A DNA stretch of 64,000 bases, from positions 1-64,000 of the forward strand of contig NZ_BCRO01000071.1 in NCBI RefSeq assembly GCF_001552635.1, in the 5' to 3' direction. The notes below the pieces were generated by a model, which worked only from the letters and a program-made list of their open reading frames with translations, was not told where the DNA came from and searched no databases. A program made the translations under genes and the position numbers. This document shows, piece by piece, positions 8,340 to 15,429 of this stretch. Every line of letters starts with the position of its first letter. Position 1 is the stretch's first letter. The DNA is from Actinomadura hibisca NBRC 15177 (GTDB taxonomy: Bacteria; Actinomycetota; Actinomycetes; Streptosporangiales; Streptosporangiaceae).

Positions 8340-8792
8340 TCAGGCCCCGGGGCCGCGCCGGGGCTCGACGTTGTTCGGGGTGAGGGCCGCGCCGCAGGAC
8401 GTGCAGGTCAGCGCGGGCGTCAGCGACCCGTCGCAACCCCGGTGGCCCACCACCAACGGGGGGCCGCCCTCGGGCGCGTAGTGCCGGTCGCCCCACAACA
8501 GCAGCGTCATCATCGCCGGCCAGAGCTCCACGCCCTTGCGCGTCAGGCGGTACTCGTAGCGGACGGGCCGCTCCTGGTAGGGGACGCGGCGCAGCACGCC
8601 CTCCTCGCACAGGCGCGACAGCCGGTCGGTCAGCACGTTGCGGGCCACGCCCAGCTCGTCCTGGAAGTCGTCGAAGCGGCGCACGCCCTCCAGCGCGCTG
8701 CGGATCACCAGCAGCGTCCAGCGGTCGCCGACCACCTCCAGGGAGCGGGCGATCGAGCAGTTCTGGGACTCGTAGGTGCGGGGTAGTGCCAC
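8340..8792 (-). CDS. HxlR-family winged-helix regulator
   Basis: 150 aa. It starts VALPRTYESQNCSIARSLEVVGDRWTLLVI, with Cys12 in the position used for redox or electrophile sensing in this family, then RSALEGVRRFDDFQDELGVARNVLTDRLSRL (winged helix) and YRLTRKGVEL. An unusual C-terminal tail contains CDGSLTPALTCTSCGAAL, three Cys that could bind zinc. TACGCT lies 6 nt before the GTG and there is no clear Shine-Dalgarno, so the message is probably leaderless. The GNAT gene downstream is the likely target. Confidence 0.9.
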   Translation of the reverse strand: MALPRTYESQNCSIARSLEVVGDRWTLLVIRSALEGVRRFDDFQDELGVARNVLTDRLSRLCEEGVLRRVPYQERPVRYEYRLTRKGVELWPAMMTLLLWGDRHYAPEGGPPLVVGHRGCDGSLTPALTCTSCGAALTPNNVEPRRGPGA

Positions 8793-8798
8793 GCCCGC

Positions 8799-8804
8799 AG
8801 CGTA
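8799..8804 (-). promoter_or_regulatory. Putative -10 box of leaderless hxlR
   Basis: TACGCT ends 6 nt before the GTG start at 8792, placing the transcript start at or next to the start codon. Confidence 0.45.
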
Positions 8805-8835
8805 CCCGGGTTTCGTCAGGCAACGCAGGGGTGCG

Positions 8836-8871
8836 CGCGAGGGCCGGGACGCGCGCGCCCCGGCCCTCGCG
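8836..8871 (-). terminator. Hairpin terminator of fba
   Basis: A 13-bp perfect stem (CGCGAGGGCCGGG with its complement) with a 10-nt loop lies immediately after the fba stop. Like most terminators in such GC-rich DNA it lacks a strong U-run. Confidence 0.7.
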
Positions 8872-8878
8872 AGCGGTG

Positions 8879-9901
<1,023 letters not shown>

Positions 9902-10196
9902 GTTGGCGTCCTTTCCTCACGCAGTGGTGCCGCCGGGCGTCCGGCCGGGCGGGCGCATCCGCCCCGCCGCGCTCCAGATCGTCGTTCCGGGCGCGGGGGA
10001 CGGGCTGGGCATGCCGTCCACGGCCAGTATCCCGTTTTTCCCGCCGCAGGCCAGCGGGGGCCCGCCCTCGGGGTGTCCACGCCCGGCCGCACCCGGCCTG
10101 GGGCCGCTGGGACGCCCGATGACGCCGGGTTCGCCGGACCCGGACGGGGAAACGTTTCTCGCGGATTCCGACCGCCCCGCCAGGTACGCTCACACC
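9902..10196. other. Divergent fba/DedA intergenic region
   Basis: 295 bp without a supported gene. It contains the perfect palindrome GAAACGTTTC (10149-10158), reminiscent of LacI/GalR half-site symmetry, and TACGCT just before the DedA start. On the minus strand GGATACTGG is a possible -10 region for fba. Confidence 0.4.
10185..10190 (+). promoter_or_regulatory. Putative -10 box of the leaderless DedA gene
   Basis: TACGCT stands 6 nt before the GTG at 10197, with no Shine-Dalgarno between. Confidence 0.45.
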
Positions 10197-10934
10197 GTGG
10201 ATCTCGCGCTCATTCCCCTTGACATCACCGAGTGGCTGCACCCGACCGCCTGGTTGCAACTGTTCGGCACCTTCGCCACGATCGGCGTCCTCGCCATCAT
10301 CTTCGCGGAGACCGGGCTGCTGTTCGGCTGCATCCTGCCGGGTGACTCCCTGCTGTTCACGGCGGGGATCCTCACCGCGGTGAACGAGGTCAACGGCCAG
10401 GAGTTCCAGCCGCTGTCGCTGCCGTGGCTGCTGATCGGCGGCCCGATCGCCGCCATCGCCGGCGCGCAGCTCGGCCACTGGCTGGGCGCCCGCTACGGGC
10501 GCCGGCTCTTCGACCGCCCCGACTCCAAGATCTTCCGGCAGGAGTGGGTGGAGAAGGCCGAGTACTACTTCAACCGCTTCGGCCCCGCCCGCGCGGTGGT
10601 GCTGGCCCGCTTCATCCCGATCGTGCGGACCTTCCTCAACCCGCTCGCCGGGATGCTCGGGATGGACTCGCGCAGGTTCCTGGTGTGGAACGTGATCGGC
10701 GCGGTGCTGTGGACCGACTCGTTGTTCCTGCTCGGCCACTTCCTGGGCGCGAAGGTCCCCAACATCGAGAGCTACATCCTGCCGGGCGTGGCGATCATCC
10801 TGATCCTGTCGCTGATCCCGATCATTCGCGAGGTGCTCAAAGGCCGCGGTGGCAGCGGCGGAGACGGCCATGGAGGCAATAAGAATGCCCCGGAACAGTC
10901 TCGTCCGTCGCTCAGCGGTGACAGTTATCGCTAA
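10197..10934 (+). CDS. DedA-family (VTT domain) membrane protein
   Basis: 245 aa with several hydrophobic segments (FGTFATIGVLAIIFAETG, LPWLLIGGPIAAIAGAQLG, VWNVIGAVLWTDSLFLLGHF, VAIILILSLIPII). The family signature is present: an early acidic E in FAETGLL and ARFIPIVRTFLNPLAGMLGM, which holds the conserved F-x-R-x-x-P-x-x-R. DedA proteins act in membrane homeostasis and lipid-carrier transport; the exact substrate cannot be read here. The GTG start fits the TACGCT spacing. The next gene follows 9 bp downstream. Confidence 0.9.
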   Translation: MDLALIPLDITEWLHPTAWLQLFGTFATIGVLAIIFAETGLLFGCILPGDSLLFTAGILTAVNEVNGQEFQPLSLPWLLIGGPIAAIAGAQLGHWLGARYGRRLFDRPDSKIFRQEWVEKAEYYFNRFGPARAVVLARFIPIVRTFLNPLAGMLGMDSRRFLVWNVIGAVLWTDSLFLLGHFLGAKVPNIESYILPGVAIILILSLIPIIREVLKGRGGSGGDGHGGNKNAPEQSRPSLSGDSYR

Positions 10935-10943
10935 CCTCCCCAT

Positions 10944-11414
10944 GTGGGACGTCATCGGTCGGACCCTCGTGGTCTCGCGCGCATATTGATCGCGGCAGTC
11001 GCCGTGGTGCTCGCCCTGGCACTGGTCGTGGTGGGCGGCATGGCGCTGGTCAACGCGCTGACGTCCGAGGCGGAGAAACCCGTGCCCACGCCGAGCGCGG
11101 GCGGGGGCACCAAGGGCGGAAAGGAACCCGGCGAGCCGTCGCCGGGCCAGTCGGGCACGGCGTCGCCGCTGTCGAACTCGCTGGTGCTGAAGGTGATCAG
11201 CAACCAGCCGGTGAACGTGGTGGTGAAGCTCGCCGGCACCACCGACATCCTGCACAGCGGCACGCTCAACCCCGGCGAGGGGCGGCAGTGGACCGAGTCG
11301 CCGCTGGACGTGGTCGCCTCCGACGGCGGCGCGCTCCAGGTCACGATCTACGGCAAGGTGCAGCCGCCCGAGCCGTCGGGCCAGCGCGGGACATGGTTCG
11401 TGCGCAAACGCTGA
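10944..11414 (+). CDS. Membrane-anchored protein with RodZ-C/DUF4115-like domain
   Basis: 156 aa from GTG at 10944. An Arg-rich N-terminus is followed by one membrane segment (ILIAAVAVVLALALVVVGGMALV), a Pro/Gly/Ser linker (about 45-75) and a compact beta-rich domain starting NSLVLKVISNQPVNVVVKLAG and ending GTWFVRKR. That domain resembles the external RodZ C-terminal (DUF4115-like) fold. The likely topology is N-in with the domain outside. It follows the DedA gene by 9 bp and ends at a strong terminator. Function unknown. Confidence 0.7.
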   Translation: MGRHRSDPRGLARILIAAVAVVLALALVVVGGMALVNALTSEAEKPVPTPSAGGGTKGGKEPGEPSPGQSGTASPLSNSLVLKVISNQPVNVVVKLAGTTDILHSGTLNPGEGRQWTESPLDVVASDGGALQVTIYGKVQPPEPSGQRGTWFVRKR

Positions 11415-11419
11415 ACGCG

Positions 11420-11468
11420 GAACGCGGGCGGCGCCCCTGGGGGAGGGGCGCCGCCCGCGTTCTCTTTG
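11420..11468. terminator. Strong bidirectional terminator
   Basis: A 19-bp perfect stem begins GAACGCGGGCGGCGCCCCT with a 5-nt loop and is followed by TCTCTTT. It separates the rightward DedA operon from the leftward pyrE and can serve both. Confidence 0.9.
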
Positions 11469-11591
11469 GCCCGCGTGTGGTGCCAGGCCGTGTTCTGTTC
11501 AGCCCGCGCTCCAGGCCAGACCGCGTTCTGCGTTGGCCCGCGTTCAGGGCGGTCCGCCTGCGGGGCGGGCCGCGTTCTGTGTCGGCCGGGG

Positions 11592-12128
11592 TCAGTCCAG
11601 GCCCAGGTCGGGCACGCTGAACGGGTGCCGGTACTCCAGCCCCTCGGCCGCGATCCGCTCGGCCGCGCCGCGCTCCAGGATGGTGGCCACCGCGACGACC
11701 TCCGCGCCCGCCGCGCGCAGCGCCTCCACCGCGGTCAGCACCGAGCCGCCGGTGGTGGAGGTGTCCTCGACCGCCAGCACCCGGCGGCCCGCCACGTCCG
11801 GCCCCTCGATGCGGCGCTGCAACCCGTGCTGCTTGTCGGCCTTGCGCACCACGAACGCGTCCAGCCTGCGGCCCCGCGCGGCGGCGGCGTGCAACATCGC
11901 GGCCGCCACGGGGTCGGCGCCGAGCGTGAGGCCGCCGACGGCGTCGTAGTCCAGGTCCGCGGTCTCGTCCAGCATCACCCGCCCCACCAGCGGCGCGACG
12001 GCCCCGTCCAGGGTGACCCGGCGCAGGTCCACGTACCAGGACGCGCGCTTGCCCGACGACAGCACGAAGTCGCCGTGCACGACGGCCTTGTCCTTGATCT
12101 CTTCCAGCAGGTCATCACGTTCGCTCAC
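11592..12128 (-). CDS. pyrE: Orotate phosphoribosyltransferase
   Basis: 178 aa. It joins orotate and PRPP to give OMP in pyrimidine synthesis. The PRPP-binding motif VLAVEDTSTTGGS is intact, as are the N-terminal FVLSSGKRASWYVDLR and the central GGLTLGADPVAAA. It is alone, with no other pyr genes nearby. TAGGGT lies 6 nt before the GTG, with no Shine-Dalgarno, indicating a leaderless message. Confidence 0.96.
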   Translation of the reverse strand: MSERDDLLEEIKDKAVVHGDFVLSSGKRASWYVDLRRVTLDGAVAPLVGRVMLDETADLDYDAVGGLTLGADPVAAAMLHAAAARGRRLDAFVVRKADKQHGLQRRIEGPDVAGRRVLAVEDTSTTGGSVLTAVEALRAAGAEVVAVATILERGAAERIAAEGLEYRHPFSVPDLGLD

Positions 12129-12134
12129 ACCAGA

Positions 12135-12140
12135 ACCCTA
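12135..12140 (-). promoter_or_regulatory. Putative -10 box of leaderless pyrE
   Basis: TAGGGT on the minus strand, spaced 6 nt from the GTG start at 12128. Confidence 0.45.
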
Positions 12141-12230
12141 TTCGCGGCGCGGGACGGCCGCGCACCCGCGCCCGCCGGTCCGCTCCGTGTACGGTGAACC
12201 CGGTACGCGCAGGGGCCTGGAGGTGGGGAG

Positions 12231-12863
12231 ATGACGCCCGGTTCCCTCGTCCTGCTGCACGCCCCGCTCGGCTCGGCCGCCGCCTGGGGCGATCTGCCGG
12301 AGATGGTGCGCTCCTACGGCCTGGACGTGATCGCGCCGGACGTCCCGGACGCGGCGGGCGCGCGCTACGTGGCCCGCGCCTCGCTGATCATCGCGGCGTC
12401 CTACCCGTCGGTCCCGCTGGTGCTGGCCGGGTACGGCGCGGCCGGGCCGCTGCTGCCCGCCATCGCGCTGGCCCAGCGCGCCGCGCACCGCAAGGTCGGC
12501 GGCTACGTGTTCATCGACGCCGAGCTGCCCCAGGCGCGCCGCTTCCGCGAGCACGAACACGATCATGACCACGGGCCGGGGAACGGCCACGCGTCCGGCC
12601 ACGCGCACGGGAACGGCCACGCGCACGGCCACGCGCCCGGCCCCGAGGCCGCCGCGCCGCCCGTGCCCGTCCACGCCGACTGGCCCGACGCGCCCTGCGG
12701 CTACCTGCGCACGCACGCCGAGCGCACGGCCGCGCCGCGCGCGGGGGCCGCCGCCCGCGAGCAGGCCGTCAAGGAGGCCCGGCTGCGCGGCTGGCCGGTG
12801 GCCGAGCACCAGCCCCCGGCGGCGGTGGCGCAGACGTTGAGCGAGCTGATCGCACGGCTGTGA
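12231..12863 (+). CDS. Alpha/beta-hydrolase-like protein with His-rich insert, probably non-catalytic
   Basis: 210 aa. The N-terminal half has the hydrolase fold (LVLLHAPLGSAAAWGDLP, then VIAPDVPDA, then VPLVLAGYGAAGP), but the nucleophile elbow reads G-Y-G-A-A-G, so the usual Ser is absent. Residues about 107-135 are a histidine-rich loop (HEHDHDHGPGNGH and following) with about ten His, alternating with Asp, Gly and Ala as in metal-handling loops. A start with GGAGGTGGGGAG is well supported. Loss of hydrolase activity and metal binding are inferred. The gene is convergent with a TPR gene. Confidence 0.75.
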   Translation: MTPGSLVLLHAPLGSAAAWGDLPEMVRSYGLDVIAPDVPDAAGARYVARASLIIAASYPSVPLVLAGYGAAGPLLPAIALAQRAAHRKVGGYVFIDAELPQARRFREHEHDHDHGPGNGHASGHAHGNGHAHGHAPGPEAAAPPVPVHADWPDAPCGYLRTHAERTAAPRAGAAAREQAVKEARLRGWPVAEHQPPAAVAQTLSELIARL

Positions 12864-12878
12864 CCCCGGCCGGCGCGG

Positions 12879-12898
12879 CCGGGCGGCTCACCGCCCGG
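12879..12898. terminator. GC hairpin between convergent genes
   Basis: CCGGGCGG and CCGCCCGG pair around CTCA after the hydrolase-like gene. The next 100 bp to the TPR gene are low-complexity CCGG-rich sequence. Confidence 0.6.
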
Positions 12899-12993
12899 GG
12901 CCGGAAGCAGCCGGACCGGGGCCGGTCGGGCCGGGGACCGGCGGACTGGCCGGACCGGGGCCCGGAGGGCCGGGGACCGGCCGGGCGCCCGGG

Positions 12994-13635
12994 TCAGGCG
13001 TTCTTCAGGAGATCGTCCAGCAGGGCGTCGTAGTCGTCCTCGCTCTTGCCGAGGTCGACCCGCGCCCGGTAGCGCAGCCGCAGCAGCGCCTCCAGGCTGT
13101 CCTCCGCGAGCGCGACGTCGTCGGGCCCGGTCAGGTCGGCGTCGTCGGCGGGGGACGGGTCGGGCTCGGCCCCGATGCCGGTGCCCACCGCGCGGTCGCG
13201 CAGCGCCAGCACCACGTCCACGCCCGTGGTCGCCCACTCGTGCGCGCCGTCGGCGTCGCCCTGCGCGTACAGGACCTCCGCCACGGCGCGGTACACCTCA
13301 GGGTCGCGCGGGGCGTCGGCGCGGATCTGCTCGATCAGCGCGCGGGCCTCGTCGGCGCGGCCCAGCTCGAACAGGGCGTCGGCCAGGTAGGCGCGCGGGT
13401 CGCCGTAGGTCTCGCCGCCGTCCTCCAGGGCCTGCCGGTAGTAGTCGGCGGCGCGGCCGTGGTCGCCGGCGTGCTGCCACTGCTCGCCGGCGCGCAGCAG
13501 CACGTTGGCGCGGGACACCCCGCCGGACACCGACTCGGCCAGTTCGCCCAGCCGCCGGGCGGCCGTGATGTGATCGCCCGTGCGCAGGGTGTCGAACTCC
13601 AGATCGTCGAGATCGTCTTCCGTCACATGCGTCAC
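12994..13635 (-). CDS. Tetratricopeptide-repeat protein
   Basis: 213 aa. At least three helical-hairpin TPR units are visible (AARRLGELAESVSGG, AGEQWQHAGDHGRAADYYRQALEDG, YLADALFELGRADEARALIEQIRADAP, YRAVAEVLYAQGDADGAHEWATTG). An acidic C-terminus ends in DLGKSEDDYDALLDDLLKNA. It is expected to be a cytosolic scaffold; the partner is unknown. TAGCGT stands 6 nt before the GTG, so it is probably leaderless. Confidence 0.85.
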   Translation of the reverse strand: MTHVTEDDLDDLEFDTLRTGDHITAARRLGELAESVSGGVSRANVLLRAGEQWQHAGDHGRAADYYRQALEDGGETYGDPRAYLADALFELGRADEARALIEQIRADAPRDPEVYRAVAEVLYAQGDADGAHEWATTGVDVVLALRDRAVGTGIGAEPDPSPADDADLTGPDDVALAEDSLEALLRLRYRARVDLGKSEDDYDALLDDLLKNA

Positions 13636-13641
13636 GCTTCA

Positions 13642-13647
13642 ACGCTA
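13642..13647 (-). promoter_or_regulatory. Putative -10 box of the leaderless TPR gene
   Basis: TAGCGT on the minus strand lies 6 nt before the GTG start at 13635. Confidence 0.45.
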
Positions 13648-13726
13648 CCCGCCGCTCGGCGGCCGAAGCGGGCGAATCGATGATGATCGTGAATGTTCTA
13701 CATGTACGGCTTGGCGAAGAGTGCCG

Positions 13727-15001
13727 TCACCTGCGCGAACGCTCCAGCGCGTCCCAGAAGCCGCGGCGCAGCGCGTGCCGGACCTCGTCGTGCAGCAGGA
13801 AGTCGATCGGCAGCGAGGAGCCCTGCAGCAGGCGGGCCTCCAGGTCGGAGGGCATGCGCGGCTTGCGGGCCAGCACCGCCTCCAGCCACAGCGCCGGGGC
13901 GTCGCGGGCGACCGACTCGCCGAAGTCCTGGCCCTCCTGGTGGGCGGCCTTCACCGCGTCCGACAGGGTCGGGGCGTTCTGCTGCGCCGGGACGGGCGAG
14001 ATCTGCTGCGGCCCGGTGTAGGGGCCGTGCGGCGGCGGGGAGCCGGGCGGGGGCGTGCCGGGCGACGGCGGGGCGTACTGCGGCCCGGTGCCGGGCATCG
14101 GCGGCGGGGCCTGCGTCGCGGCGGGCGCCGGGGCGGACTGCTGGGCCTGCTGGCCGGACGGCTGGAGCGGCGGCGGGCCGGGCTGCTGGACGGGCTGCTG
14201 GACGGGCGCGGCGTGCAGCGGCGGGCCGCCGGAGGCGCCGAGGCCGACCGGCGCGCCGAGGCCCTGCTGCGGAGCGTTCAGCGAGGGCGGCGGCGCCTGG
14301 CTCGGCACCAGGCCGGGCATCGGCTGCCCGGTGAGCGGGGTGGACGGCGGCGGGCTGTGGTGCGCGGGCGGCTGGAGCGAGCCCAGCGAACCGCCGCCGC
14401 CGCTGCCGTGCCCGTTGGACAGCGGGCTGGTGGACAGCGGCACGGACCCGGTGGAGGTCTCGATGCCGGTCAGCAGGTTCACGTACGGGCGCAGGTGGCC
14501 CGAGCCGATCTCGATCAGGTCGTCGCACTCCTGGCGGAGCACCCGCGAGATGGTCCAGTTGCCGTCCACGGCCACGTGCACGACGGTGACGCGGACGCCG
14601 AGGTCCTGCGCGTCGGCGACGACCTGGGCGAGGTCCTCGTCGCCGCTGACCAGCACCGCGTCGGCGAGCGCGCCGTTGCGGGCCAGCGTCATCAGGTCGC
14701 GGTGGATCTCGGTGTCGACGCCCTCGCGGCGGCCCGGCCGGATGCGGCCCAGCCGCAACTTCAGGCCGGGCAGGTCGGCCAGCGCCTCGTGCTCGGGCGC
14801 GCGGCGGCCCTCGATCGTGGCCTCGTACCAGTAGCAGCGCAGCAGCGGCATGCCGGTGCGCTCGCGGGCCAGGTTGCTCAGCAGCTGGAGCAGCCCGCTG
14901 AAATCCCAGGAGACGGTCTCGCGATGGCGGGTGCCGTGCACCGCCATGGCGCCGTCGGCCAGCAGATAGCCGGCGTCTACGAACAGCGCGCAGCGATCCA
15001 T
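13727..15001 (-). CDS. NYN-domain (PIN-like) putative ribonuclease
   Basis: 424 aa. Residues about 1-170 form a NYN/PIN-like nuclease domain: MDRCALFVDAGYL (first Asp), TEIHRDLMTLA and DAVLVSGDEDLAQVV (acidic metal ligands). Residues about 180-330 are a Pro, Gln and Gly-rich linker. A conserved-looking C-terminal domain (LSDAVKAAHQEGQDFGESVARDAPALWLEAVLARKPRMPS and onward) follows. RNA cleavage is inferred from the fold only. The ATG at 15001 has GAGGAAGGGCGG in front. Confidence 0.85.
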   Translation of the reverse strand: MDRCALFVDAGYLLADGAMAVHGTRHRETVSWDFSGLLQLLSNLARERTGMPLLRCYWYEATIEGRRAPEHEALADLPGLKLRLGRIRPGRREGVDTEIHRDLMTLARNGALADAVLVSGDEDLAQVVADAQDLGVRVTVVHVAVDGNWTISRVLRQECDDLIEIGSGHLRPYVNLLTGIETSTGSVPLSTSPLSNGHGSGGGGSLGSLQPPAHHSPPPSTPLTGQPMPGLVPSQAPPPSLNAPQQGLGAPVGLGASGGPPLHAAPVQQPVQQPGPPPLQPSGQQAQQSAPAPAATQAPPPMPGTGPQYAPPSPGTPPPGSPPPHGPYTGPQQISPVPAQQNAPTLSDAVKAAHQEGQDFGESVARDAPALWLEAVLARKPRMPSDLEARLLQGSSLPIDFLLHDEVRHALRRGFWDALERSRR

Positions 15002-15094
15002 GCGACACCGCCCTTCCTCGACTCGGGGCCTCGGGCCACGCCTTGCTCCACGGTCGGGCTGACGAGGGTGACCATCGTGGGCGGCCTGCCCTTC

Positions 15095-15132
15095 CTGCTC
15101 TCGGGGACGCGGGCTGCTCTCGGGGACGCGGG
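15095..15132. repeat. Exact 19-bp tandem duplication
   Basis: CTGCTCTCGGGGACGCGGG occurs twice without spacer, about 95 bp upstream of the NYN gene start. Confidence 0.85.
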
Positions 15133-15384
15133 CCGGCGCCTCCATAGCGTAGTGAAGCCCGTCGGCCCGGTAGGCCAATACGGCGATTCGCCACTCTTTC
15201 ACGGGGTCCGGCGGCGCGCGACCGGTCCGGCCGGGCCGCGCGTCCGGTGGTGCGCGCGCGGCGGTTCCCGGAGCCGGTCAGCGCGGACGCTACCAGCCGT
15301 TCCGGTCTGTCCCTAATGCTTCCTCATGATCTTTACGGGGAGAAAGGGGGCCGTGGCGGTTCCGCGACCCGGGCTTGCCGGAGG

Positions 15385-15427
15385 CGCCCCGCGCGTCCGG
15401 CCGCCGGAGCCGCCGCCGCGCGGGGCG
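15385..15427 (-). terminator. Hairpin after the sigma-fusion gene
   Basis: CGCCCCGCGCG and CGCGCGGGGCG form an 11-bp stem around a 21-nt GC-rich loop, directly after the stop codon at 15430. Confidence 0.65.
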
Positions 15428-15429
15428 TC

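Larger units (their letters stand above)
15002..15429. other. Intergenic region upstream of the NYN gene
   Basis: 428 bp between two minus-strand genes. It holds an exact 19-bp tandem duplication (15095-15132), a possible minus-strand -10 TACGCT in the segment around 15140-15150 and, at the right end, the hairpin that terminates the sigma-fusion gene. No supported gene was found. Confidence 0.6.
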
